The position numbers were made by a program, and so were the translations under genes. Of a stretch of 5,802 nucleotides of DNA, positions 1 through 5,802 are shown piece by piece. The notes below the pieces were generated by a model. It did not search any database, was not told the origin of the DNA, and was given only the letters and a program-made list of their open reading frames with translations. Within the stretch, counting starts at the first letter, position 1. The number at the start of each line of letters is the position of its first letter. The stretch comes from Bacteroidia bacterium (GTDB taxonomy: Bacteria > Bacteroidota > Bacteroidia > UBA8524), in contig JALRIQ010000062.1 in the NCBI GenBank assembly GCA_023277325.1, positions 1-5,802 of the forward strand. The letters run 5' to 3'.

Positions 1-2
1 GG

Positions 3-617
3 GTATCCCTCAATTTAAATTATCATAACCAAGTAAATCTAGCTCCAAAAAAGAAGGCCAATTATGTGCTGGACCTGATGCCGGATTATGAAGGTTTATT
101 CGAGAATTTTGAAAGCTCCCTTCGCCGGCGAATAAAAAAAGGGAACAAGGACACCTGCAGCATTCTGGAAGGAATTGACCTTGCCTCGATGATGGATCTA
201 ATCGATTATCAGAACAAAGAAAAGAAAATGGGAATTTCTTCGAAGTCGCGAGAAAAACTCCAGCGCCTGATACAGATTGCTACCCATAAAGGCACCTTAA
301 CTAGTGTAGGAATGTATTCGCCAGTGAATCATTTGTGCGCGGTGGCTTTGGTTCTGTACGACAAACAACGGCTCTACTACCTGATAGGAGCTTCGGATGA
401 TATGGGCCGGGAATACCAAGGTATGGCCAGAATCCTCAATCATATCATCAAAAAATTTGCAGGAAAAGGGTATACCCTCGATTTCGAAGGCTCGGAAATT
501 CCGGGAGTGGCCAACTTCTTCCAAAAATTTGGGGCAAAAAATTCACCTTATCCCAGCTATTCACGACACGGATTTGGACCATTAAATCCGCTCCTTCTTA
601 AAAAATTAGGCGATTAA
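3..617 (+). CDS. FemAB/BioF2-like GNAT acyltransferase, 3' part
   Basis: This is the C-terminal 204 residues of a protein whose start lies left of the window; the frame is open back to base 3. A GTG at 66 could be taken as a start, but the open frame and the sequence before it (ending in NYVLDL) argue that it is internal. Visible features fit the GNAT-fold acyltransferases of the FemAB/BioF2-like group: NYVLDL (fragment residues 20-25), a basic RRRIKK segment (41-46) like the 'RRNIKKA' signature, a YYLIGAS strand (125-131), GMARILNHII (140-149), and the closing DFEGSEIPGVANFFQKFGA (160-178), which resembles the last conserved block of that family. Such enzymes move an acyl or aminoacyl group onto an amine, often in cell-wall or polysaccharide work; the substrate here cannot be read. 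It ends in TAA and is followed by a 108-base gap, so it is probably the last gene of its unit. The family is fairly likely; the exact function is unknown. Confidence 0.72.
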   Translation, partial: VSLNLNYHNQVNLAPKKKANYVLDLMPDYEGLFENFESSLRRRIKKGNKDTCSILEGIDLASMMDLIDYQNKEKKMGISSKSREKLQRLIQIATHKGTLTSVGMYSPVNHLCAVALVLYDKQRLYYLIGASDDMGREYQGMARILNHIIKKFAGKGYTLDFEGSEIPGVANFFQKFGAKNSPYPSYSRHGFGPLNPLLLKKLGD

Positions 618-673
618 TCGGCACTCATCGAATAGATTTTCGAGAATCTTCCAAGAGTGGGGTATTTTCCATC

Positions 674-701
674 TTGTTTCCATCCAAAAAACCTTATTTT
701 G
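674..701 (+). promoter_or_regulatory. Candidate Bacteroidota promoter for the PpiD-type foldase gene
   Basis: TTG at 674-676 is followed, 17 bases later, by TTATTTTG at 694-701, one mismatch from the Bacteroidota -7 element TAnnTTTG. The spacing lies within the range reported for that phylum. Transcription would start near 706-708 and leave a leader of about 19 bases. No Shine-Dalgarno sequence is visible before the ATG at 726, as is usual in this phylum. The call rests on pattern matching only. Confidence 0.38.
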
Positions 702-725
702 CGGAACTTTTTGAAAAAGTGAATT

Positions 726-2852
726 ATGGCAGTTATTGAAAAAATTAGACAGCGTACCGGACTCCTTATCTTGATTATTGGATTGGCGTTGCTCTCCTTT
801 TTGGTTTCCGACGCGATTAACAACAACATGGGTTTATTCCGTGGTGCTGATAATACGGTGGGTATCATCGACGGACAAAGCATCACTTACCAAGACTTTA
901 CGGAGAAAACTCAACGGATGGCGAATAACCTTGAAGCACAAGGTCAGCCCGTTAATGAATTTACACAAAATATGATCCGTGAGCAGGTATGGAATGAATA
1001 TTTCCAAACCTTGGTAATCAACGATCAATATGAAGAATTGGGATTGATGGTAACCGGAGAAGAAATCTTCGCTACGGTAACTAACCCAGTTGACTTCCCA
1101 CAAATTCGTGATGCTGCTGCATTTAAAAATCAAGCAACACAACAATTTGACCCTGCATTGGTAGTTAGCTACTTGAAGCAATTGGACCAAGATCCTTCTG
1201 GTGATGCCAAAAGACAATGGGTAGACTTTGAGCAAAACAACCTTAAACCACAACTCATCCAACGTAAATACAATACCTTATTGGCTAAAGCGGTTTACAA
1301 AACCAGCCTTGAGGTGAAAGCCGAAATGGAATCTAATATGGTTAGCGCTGATGCGAAAATCGTAGGTTTCAATTTCAATAGCATCGTTGACGACTCTGTT
1401 GCAGTAAGCGAAGACGAAATGCGCGACTACTTAAACGCACACAAAGCCGATTACCAACAAAAAGCTTCTCGTCGCATTGAGTACGTGACTTTTGACATTA
1501 TCCCTTCAACCGAAGATTCTGCAAAAGCTTTGAAATGGGTGATGGACAAAAAACCAGCCCTTCAAAAATCTACCAACGATACCATCTTCCTTTCTAACAA
1601 TAGCGACAAAGGGTTTGATACTACGATGAAAAGCCGTGGAACTTACCCTGAAGGAATTGAAGAAGCAATCTTCACTGCTAACGAAGGCGATGTTGTAGGA
1701 CCTCATTATGATCAAGGAACTTATTCCATCTATAAAGTCCTGAAATTCCAGGACGATACCGTTCCTTATATCAAAGCCAGCCAAATTTTGATCAAGCCTA
1801 CAGGCGGATACGAAAAAGAAGATTCGCTTTATGCCGTAACTCGTGCGAATGCAATCGCAAACGCAATCCGTAACGGAGCAGACTTCACCCAAATGGCAAA
1901 AGACTCCAGCAAAGATTTCAGAACTGCCTCTAAAGGTGGAGATCTTGGATGGATGAAAAAAGGCGCTGGTGCTTTGCAAGAAGTAGTAGAAAGAAGCCTT
2001 TACAACACTCCTGAAGGCGGCATCGTTGTGGTGCGCAGTTCTGGCGGTGTTCATATCCTTAAAGTTACTGGCGCTAAAACTTACCGCACCGCGATGATTG
2101 GTGAGGTTGGTCGCAGCATAACATACAGCAGTGATACAGAAAACGAAGTATACAACGAAGCATATAAATTTGCAGCAGCGAGCAGAGAGGGAGACCTTTT
2201 CTCAGAAAATGCTGAAGCAGCAGGGTATATCAAACGTATTTCTGATGATTTGAAAGAAGGAGAAACTTCGCTTCCAAACATGGAAAACGCACGTGAACTT
2301 GTTCGCTGGGCATTTAACGACGAAACTGAACTTGGTGCTGTTTCTGAGGTTCTTGCTATCGACGACAAATATGTGGTTGCGCAGCTTGTTGATGTGAAAA
2401 AAGAAGGCCTTGCTGATTTGCAGTCAGTGCGTATTCAACTTGAGAACGATACCCGTATTGCGAAAAAAGCGGAAATCTTGAAAAAACGTATTGAAGCAGT
2501 TCTTGATGGAAACAAATCTATTGAGCAGGTAGCCCTTGCTTTGGGTGCTATCGTTAACGACGCTCCAAATACCGTATTCTCTAACCCGAACCTTCCATTC
2601 GTAGGAAATGACCCTGCCTTGGTTGGTGCTATCATGGGTGCAGAGACTAACAAGATCAAAGGTCCTGTTCAAACTGAAAATGGTGTTTACGTATTCATCG
2701 TAAGCAAGCGTCAGGAAAATGAATTTACCGGTGACCTCATGGTGGAGCGCAATCGTATGATTGAACAAAACTCGAATGAGGTTGCGGGACGTGCTTTCGA
2801 AGCCCTTAAGAAAATGGCTGATATGAAAGATTACCGTTATAAGTTTTTCTAG
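726..2852 (+). CDS. ppiD: Membrane-anchored SurA/PpiD-type peptidylprolyl isomerase (periplasmic foldase)
   Basis: A 708-residue PpiD-like folding factor that should assist proteins emerging from the Sec channel on the periplasmic side. The N-terminus has basic residues (K6, R8, R10) and then one hydrophobic segment at about 12-29, predicting an inside-to-outside single-pass anchor. A SurA_N-like region begins near residue 45 (VGIIDGQSITYQDF). A helical chaperone region follows; VSEDEM at 227-232 opens the next segment. The parvulin domain spans about 346-452, with GADF, SSKD, GGDLGW (404-409) and GGVHILKV. The Asp of SSKD (D397) aligns with the catalytic Cys/Asp position, and H443 matches the second conserved His, but the first conserved His is Gln (Q353 in KASQILIK). 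The C-terminal part, about 595-680, resembles the degenerate last domain of PpiD proteins. It is longer than the enterobacterial PpiD (about 620 residues) but normal for Bacteroidota. It is likely a single-gene unit, ended by a strong terminator. The gene symbol is by family resemblance. Confidence 0.9.
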   Translation: MAVIEKIRQRTGLLILIIGLALLSFLVSDAINNNMGLFRGADNTVGIIDGQSITYQDFTEKTQRMANNLEAQGQPVNEFTQNMIREQVWNEYFQTLVINDQYEELGLMVTGEEIFATVTNPVDFPQIRDAAAFKNQATQQFDPALVVSYLKQLDQDPSGDAKRQWVDFEQNNLKPQLIQRKYNTLLAKAVYKTSLEVKAEMESNMVSADAKIVGFNFNSIVDDSVAVSEDEMRDYLNAHKADYQQKASRRIEYVTFDIIPSTEDSAKALKWVMDKKPALQKSTNDTIFLSNNSDKGFDTTMKSRGTYPEGIEEAIFTANEGDVVGPHYDQGTYSIYKVLKFQDDTVPYIKASQILIKPTGGYEKEDSLYAVTRANAIANAIRNGADFTQMAKDSSKDFRTASKGGDLGWMKKGAGALQEVVERSLYNTPEGGIVVVRSSGGVHILKVTGAKTYRTAMIGEVGRSITYSSDTENEVYNEAYKFAAASREGDLFSENAEAAGYIKRISDDLKEGETSLPNMENARELVRWAFNDETELGAVSEVLAIDDKYVVAQLVDVKKEGLADLQSVRIQLENDTRIAKKAEILKKRIEAVLDGNKSIEQVALALGAIVNDAPNTVFSNPNLPFVGNDPALVGAIMGAETNKIKGPVQTENGVYVFIVSKRQENEFTGDLMVERNRMIEQNSNEVAGRAFEALKKMADMKDYRYKFF

Positions 2853-2872
2853 GATTCATCTCCTAAACGAAG

Positions 2873-2903
2873 AAGCCGGTTCTTAAGGACCGGCTTTTTT
2901 TTT
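2873..2903 (+). terminator. Strong intrinsic terminator after the PpiD-type gene
   Basis: AAGCCGGT at 2873-2880 pairs perfectly with ACCGGCTT at 2889-2896. The pairing can continue inward through T-G, C-G and T-A, leaving almost no loop. A run of nine T follows the GC-rich stem at 2895-2903. It lies 20 bases after the stop codon, so it is a textbook rho-independent terminator for the foldase gene. Confidence 0.92.
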
Positions 2904-2914
2904 ACCTTGTCGCC

Positions 2915-3667
2915 ATGTTGCATTCAACGGTACATGGACAAGGAGAGCCGCTCGTATTTCTTCATGGCTTTTGCTCCGACCAACGCATTTGGGATTCTTT
3001 TATCCCTCCTTTTGCAGAGGAATATCAAGTCATATTGCTCGACCTCCCCGGCTGCGGGAAAAGCGAAATGGCAGATGATGATTTAACAGTCTGGGCAAGC
3101 TCTTGCTGGAATTCGCTCACTCAGTTAGGCGTTCAAGCATGTCATATTGTAGGCCATTCGATGGGCGGCTATGTGGCCTTGGAAATGATGATGCAAGCAC
3201 CAGAGCGATTTAAAAGCTTTACCTCCTTCCACTCTGCCCCGATTGCGGATACCGAAGAACGGCGCACGAACCGAATGCGGCAAATTGAGTTCATCGATAA
3301 ATATGGACCCAAGATGCTTGTTCGACAAATCATTCCAGCTCTCTTTATGGAAGGGATTGATAACACATTTATAGATAAAGCCGTCCGTATCGCCGAAAAC
3401 CAAACAGGACAAGGTCTCCAATCGGCGTTAAGTGCTATGGCGAATCGCTCCGATAATCGGGAAATGTTATTCTCGGCGGATATTCCCGTTTTATTTCTCA
3501 GTGGCAGGTATGATGGTATTCTACCTATTGCCGATCAGGAAATATTCGCGCAGTCTTGTAAACGCGGTTTAATCCGAATTCTGGAAAATACCGCTCATAT
3601 GGGTATGCTGGAAGAGAAGGAGCTCGCGCAAGAATATCTCGCGAAGTTCGTGGCGGTAATCGATTAA
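2915..3667 (+). CDS. Alpha/beta-fold hydrolase
   Basis: A 250-residue cytosolic alpha/beta hydrolase of the abhydrolase_1/6 type; no signal peptide or membrane segment is seen. In order: strand PLVFLHGF (12-19) with the HG oxyanion-hole motif at 17-18; strand and turn VILLDLPGCGKS (39-50), the usual 'D-P-G-G-S' segment; nucleophile elbow GHSMGG (80-85) with S82 as nucleophile; a variable cap region from about 105 to 185; LFLSGRYDGILP (193-204) with D200 as the acid; and AHMG with H228 as the base. The triad is therefore complete and the enzyme is probably active. The substrate is not readable; an esterase, a small thioesterase or a C-C hydrolase are all possible. The ATG at 2915 puts the first strand at the usual distance. 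It lies just 11 bases after the terminator T-run with no Shine-Dalgarno sequence. Its stop codon overlaps the stop of the convergent pseudouridine synthase gene. Confidence 0.9.
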   Translation: MLHSTVHGQGEPLVFLHGFCSDQRIWDSFIPPFAEEYQVILLDLPGCGKSEMADDDLTVWASSCWNSLTQLGVQACHIVGHSMGGYVALEMMMQAPERFKSFTSFHSAPIADTEERRTNRMRQIEFIDKYGPKMLVRQIIPALFMEGIDNTFIDKAVRIAENQTGQGLQSALSAMANRSDNREMLFSADIPVLFLSGRYDGILPIADQEIFAQSCKRGLIRILENTAHMGMLEEKELAQEYLAKFVAVID

Positions 3668-4716
3668 TTTTTCATTTTATCCCAGGCCACAGAAGTGCTT
3701 CTCCACTTATCGACGCAGGCCTGAAAATCATACGGTAAGGCGCTTTCAAAAAACATGTGTTTGCCCGTTTTTGGATGGATAAAGCCCAAAGATTTGGCGT
3801 GCAGGGCCTGTCTTGGAATGACATCAAAAAGGTTCATCACAAACTGCTTGAACTTCGGCAACTGAACGCCTTTAAGTATTTGGTCGCCGCCGTAGGTTTT
3901 GTCATTAAAGATTGGGTGACCGATATAACGCATATGCGCACGTATCTGATGCGTTCTTCCTGTTTCCAATCGGCATTCTATCAAGGTAGCATAATGGAAG
4001 CGTTCAATCACCTTATAATGCGTAATCGCTCGTTTGCCTTTTTCAGGATCTTGGAATACCATCATCTGCAAACGGTTTTGCGGATTACGGTCGAGGTTTC
4101 CATCAATGGTTCCCTCTTCTTCTTCAAAATCACCCCAAACCAAAGCCTGGTAGGTGCGCTCGATACTGTGATCAAAAAACTGTTTGGCCAAATGGGTCAT
4201 GGCCTGTTCGCTTTTGCTAATCACCAATAAACCGGATGTTTCTTTATCGATACGGTGGACAAGTCCAGGACGCTGATCGCCGTTTTGGGTAATAGGAAGA
4301 TGATCGAAATGATGCACCAGGGCATTCACCAAAGTGCCTGTATAGTTATTGAATCCAGGATGCACCACCATTCCCGGCGCTTTGTTTACGATGAGCAAAT
4401 CCTCATCCTCATAAACAATATCCAAGGGAATGTCTTCGGGATAAACGGTGGTATCTCTCGGAGGGTTAGGAAGCACAACGGAAATGATGTCTTCCGGCTT
4501 TACCTTATAATTCGCTTTTACCGGCTTGTCGTTAACAAGAATACAGCCTTCCTGTGCCGCACTTTGAATCTTAGTACGACTGGCATTCTCAATGCGCAGC
4601 ATGAGAAATTTATCGATACGTAAAAGACTTTGGCCTTTATCTACCTGTATGCGGTAATGTTCATACAGTTCCTGGTCCTCATTATCGTTGAAGTTCGCTT
4701 CTTCGTTCTCACGCAT
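3664..4716 (-). CDS. rluD: RluA/RluD-family 23S rRNA pseudouridine synthase
   Basis: An RNA pseudouridine synthase that isomerises uridine in structured RNA. E. coli RluD acts on helix 69 of 23S rRNA, and this protein has the same layout. Numbering is from the ATG at 4716 (350 residues). An acidic N-terminal tail comes first. An S4 RNA-binding domain spans about 32-78 (LRIDKFL, ENASRTKIQ, ILVNDKPVK). The catalytic domain begins near IVYEDEDLLIVNKAPGMVVH (100-119). The signature HRIDKETSGLL holds the catalytic aspartate D157 (codon at 4246-4248). The other conserved blocks are ERTYQALVWG (186-195), GRTHQIRAHM (253-262) and RQALHA (302-307). All are intact. The frame is open upstream to a TTG at 4743, giving 359 residues, but I prefer the first ATG because the extra nine residues add nothing recognisable. 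The exact member (RluD rather than another RluA paralogue) and the target uridines are inferred from the S4 domain and overall similarity. Confidence 0.93.
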   Translation of the reverse strand: MRENEEANFNDNEDQELYEHYRIQVDKGQSLLRIDKFLMLRIENASRTKIQSAAQEGCILVNDKPVKANYKVKPEDIISVVLPNPPRDTTVYPEDIPLDIVYEDEDLLIVNKAPGMVVHPGFNNYTGTLVNALVHHFDHLPITQNGDQRPGLVHRIDKETSGLLVISKSEQAMTHLAKQFFDHSIERTYQALVWGDFEEEEGTIDGNLDRNPQNRLQMMVFQDPEKGKRAITHYKVIERFHYATLIECRLETGRTHQIRAHMRYIGHPIFNDKTYGGDQILKGVQLPKFKQFVMNLFDVIPRQALHAKSLGFIHPKTGKHMFFESALPYDFQACVDKWRSTSVAWDKMKN

Positions 4717-4761
4717 GCTACAAAGATGCGTAGATTCTGTCAAAGGGCGTTGTGCTAAAAC

Positions 4762-4797
4762 AAAAAAGCCCAGTATGTGTGGGCATACGGGCTTTTT
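4762..4797. terminator. Bidirectional terminator-like hairpin in the divergent intergenic region
   Basis: AAAAAGCCC at 4763-4771 pairs with GGGCTTTTT at 4789-4797, and GTATG at 4773-4777 pairs with CATAC at 4784-4788. One A (4772) is bulged and the loop is TGTGGG. Read rightward the stem ends in five T, and read leftward in six. It has the form of an intrinsic terminator in both directions. It sits about 45 bases before the ATG of the pseudouridine synthase gene and 76 bases before the Asp-box gene, where no upstream gene needs ending. It may be a leader attenuator, a guard against antisense transcription, or the end of an unseen small RNA. Confidence 0.6.
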
Positions 4798-4808
4798 ACA
4801 AGTTTTGG

Positions 4809-4841
4809 TTTGGTTTGACAGTATAAAGCTTGATATCTTTA
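4809..4841 (+). promoter_or_regulatory. Candidate Bacteroidota promoter for the secreted Asp-box protein gene
   Basis: TTTG at 4809-4812, then 21 bases, then TATCTTTA at 4834-4841, which matches TAnnTTTG at all but the last base. A second TTTG at 4814-4817 (within a TTGACA at 4815-4820) lies 16 bases from the -7 element. The expected start point is near 4846-4848, leaving an AT-rich leader of about 26 bases before the ATG at 4874, without a Shine-Dalgarno sequence. The rest of the 4744-4873 gap holds only the hairpin at 4762-4797. Confidence 0.5.
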
Positions 4842-4873
4842 CGGATACTAAGTTAAGAATAATTTAATTATAA

Positions 4874-5802
4874 ATGCGTTATACGCGGCTCGTTTTTTTA
4901 TCGATTTTTATATGGATTTTCTCCATACCCACACTATCACAGGTTATCAGCCAATCGAAGAACAAGCCGAACGAAGTTAGTATCGCGGTGAATCATCAAG
5001 ATGAATCACAAATTGTTTGCGGAAGTAACAATAACAACCTGTATATCAGCGCAGATACTGGTAAAAATTGGGTAGAGAAAAAGCAGTATAGCAGCCTGGG
5101 TGCCTACGGTGATCCTTCCATTTTTTGCGATGACAATGGCATTTTTTATCATGCCCACTTGAGCAAAACCGCGGGAAAACCTTGGCCAGAATGTTTCGAT
5201 AGAATGGTGGTCCAACGTTCCCTCGATGGAGGCCAAACTTGGAGCGACGGAGTAGGCGTTGGGTATAATGGCGGGAAGATGCAAGACAAAGAATGGCTTG
5301 CTGGTGATTTAAATAAAAACAGCCCCTATTACGGCAATATTTACCTCAGCTGGACCGAGTTCGACGTATACGGTTCTTCCGATACGAAGCACCATACCCG
5401 CATTCTCTTTTCACGCTCCACAGACCAAGGACAGCAGTTTAGCGCACCGGTGGTTGTATCCGACCAGGAAGGCGACTGCGAAGATGATGATGGCACATTA
5501 GAAGGCGCTACAGTTGCTACTGGTCCGAATGGGGAAATTTATATCGTATGGGCAGGTAACGGGAAGCTTTGGCTCGATGTTTCTTACGATGGTGGAATGA
5601 CATTCGGAAAGGACAAGGAAATAGCCACTTTACATGAAGGATGGACACTCGACATTCCGAAAATCAACCGCAGCAATGGAATGCCTTTTATTGCATGCAA
5701 TCAAAAAACAGGAGCTATCTGGGTCACTTACGCCGATAGGGCTCCGGGCGAAAATGCGCGTGTACATTTAATTGGCACAGATTCTCAAATGGACTTGTGG
5801 TC
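4874..5802 (+). CDS. Secreted Asp-box (BNR) beta-propeller protein, sialidase-like superfamily, 5' part
   Basis: The frame opens at ATG 4874 and runs without a stop to the window edge, giving 309 residues; the C-terminus is missing. The N-terminus is a signal peptide: R2 and R5, a hydrophobic core LVFLSIFIWIF (6-16), and a likely cut after TLS (S22/Q23). Four Asp-boxes of the S-x-D-x-G-x-x-W/F pattern lie at S59-W66, S116-W123, S182-F189 and S237-F244, spaced 55-66 residues apart as expected for successive propeller blades. Other conserved-looking blocks are PNEVSIAVN (32-40), QDKEWLAGD (137-145), the acidic GDCEDDDGTLEG (200-211), NGEIYIVWAG (219-228) and LDIPKINRSNGMP (259-271). These match a widespread Bacteroidota group annotated as sialidase-family or exo-alpha-sialidase proteins. 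However, no F/Y-R-I-P motif, the hallmark of true sialidases, is visible before the first Asp-box, so sialidase activity should not be assumed. It is secreted to the periplasm or beyond; a type IX sorting tail might follow outside the window. Confidence 0.85.
   Translation, partial: MRYTRLVFLSIFIWIFSIPTLSQVISQSKNKPNEVSIAVNHQDESQIVCGSNNNNLYISADTGKNWVEKKQYSSLGAYGDPSIFCDDNGIFYHAHLSKTAGKPWPECFDRMVVQRSLDGGQTWSDGVGVGYNGGKMQDKEWLAGDLNKNSPYYGNIYLSWTEFDVYGSSDTKHHTRILFSRSTDQGQQFSAPVVVSDQEGDCEDDDGTLEGATVATGPNGEIYIVWAGNGKLWLDVSYDGGMTFGKDKEIATLHEGWTLDIPKINRSNGMPFIACNQKTGAIWVTYADRAPGENARVHLIGTDSQMDLW

Noticed and set aside
611..620. Perfect 10-base palindrome CGATTAATCG over the stop codon of the first gene
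   Set aside because: It is short and isolated, with no second copy and no T-run after it; chance is enough to explain it.
622..659. Imperfect inverted repeat (CACTC/GAGTG with inner AGATT/AATCT) after the acyltransferase gene
   Set aside because: The stem is interrupted, AT-rich inside and followed by GGGG rather than T, so I do not call it a terminator.
834..2768. Several - strand open frames opposite the foldase gene
   Set aside because: The + strand reading has a clear family, anchor and domain order; the antisense frames have none and lack promoters.
3650..3690. GTGGC/GCCAC inverted repeat spanning the convergent stop codons
   Set aside because: The arms are only five bases and the loop is 31 bases, with no T-run next to either arm.
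3757..4623. Two + strand open frames (3757-4230 and 4255-4623) opposite the pseudouridine synthase gene
   Set aside because: They are shadows of a gene with all RluA-family motifs intact on the - strand; their translations show no recognisable domain.
5006..5284. A 92-residue - strand open frame inside the Asp-box gene
   Set aside because: It lies opposite two Asp-boxes of a convincing + strand gene and has no recognisable sequence of its own.

Overview
The window looks like the chromosome of a Bacteroidota bacterium, probably of the marine Flavobacteriia type. The evidence is Bacteroidota-style promoter candidates (TTG/TTTG plus variants of TAnnTTTG), start codons without Shine-Dalgarno sequences, a long PpiD-type foldase with the N-terminus usual for that phylum, and a secreted Asp-box protein of a kind common there. 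The placement below phylum is inference. I see no tRNA, rRNA, CRISPR array, insertion sequence or other sign of a mobile element.

Layout, left to right. (1) Positions 3-617, + strand: the 3' part of a FemAB/BioF2-like GNAT acyltransferase gene whose start lies outside the window. (2) Positions 618-725: a short intergenic region with a candidate promoter. (3) Positions 726-2852, + strand: a 708-residue membrane-anchored SurA/PpiD-type periplasmic folding factor with one parvulin domain, ended by a strong intrinsic terminator at 2873-2903. (4) Positions 2915-3667, + strand: a 250-residue alpha/beta-fold hydrolase with a complete Ser-Asp-His triad, starting 11 bases after the terminator T-run. 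(5) Positions 3664-4716, - strand: an RluA/RluD-family 23S rRNA pseudouridine synthase. It converges on the hydrolase, and the two stop codons share the palindrome TTAA. (6) Positions 4717-4873: a divergent intergenic region with a terminator-like hairpin and a good Bacteroidota promoter reading rightward. (7) Positions 4874-5802, + strand: the first 309 residues of a secreted Asp-box (BNR) beta-propeller protein cut off by the window edge.

The genes do not form one pathway. They look like independent transcription units of a core-genome stretch: envelope protein folding, a hydrolase of unknown substrate, and ribosome modification, next to a secreted propeller protein that could be an accessory function. 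I found no convincing new multi-gene system. The points most worth checking are a His-to-Gln change at a normally conserved parvulin position, the terminator-like hairpin upstream of the pseudouridine synthase, the shared-stop convergent overlap, and the acidic cluster in the Asp-box protein.
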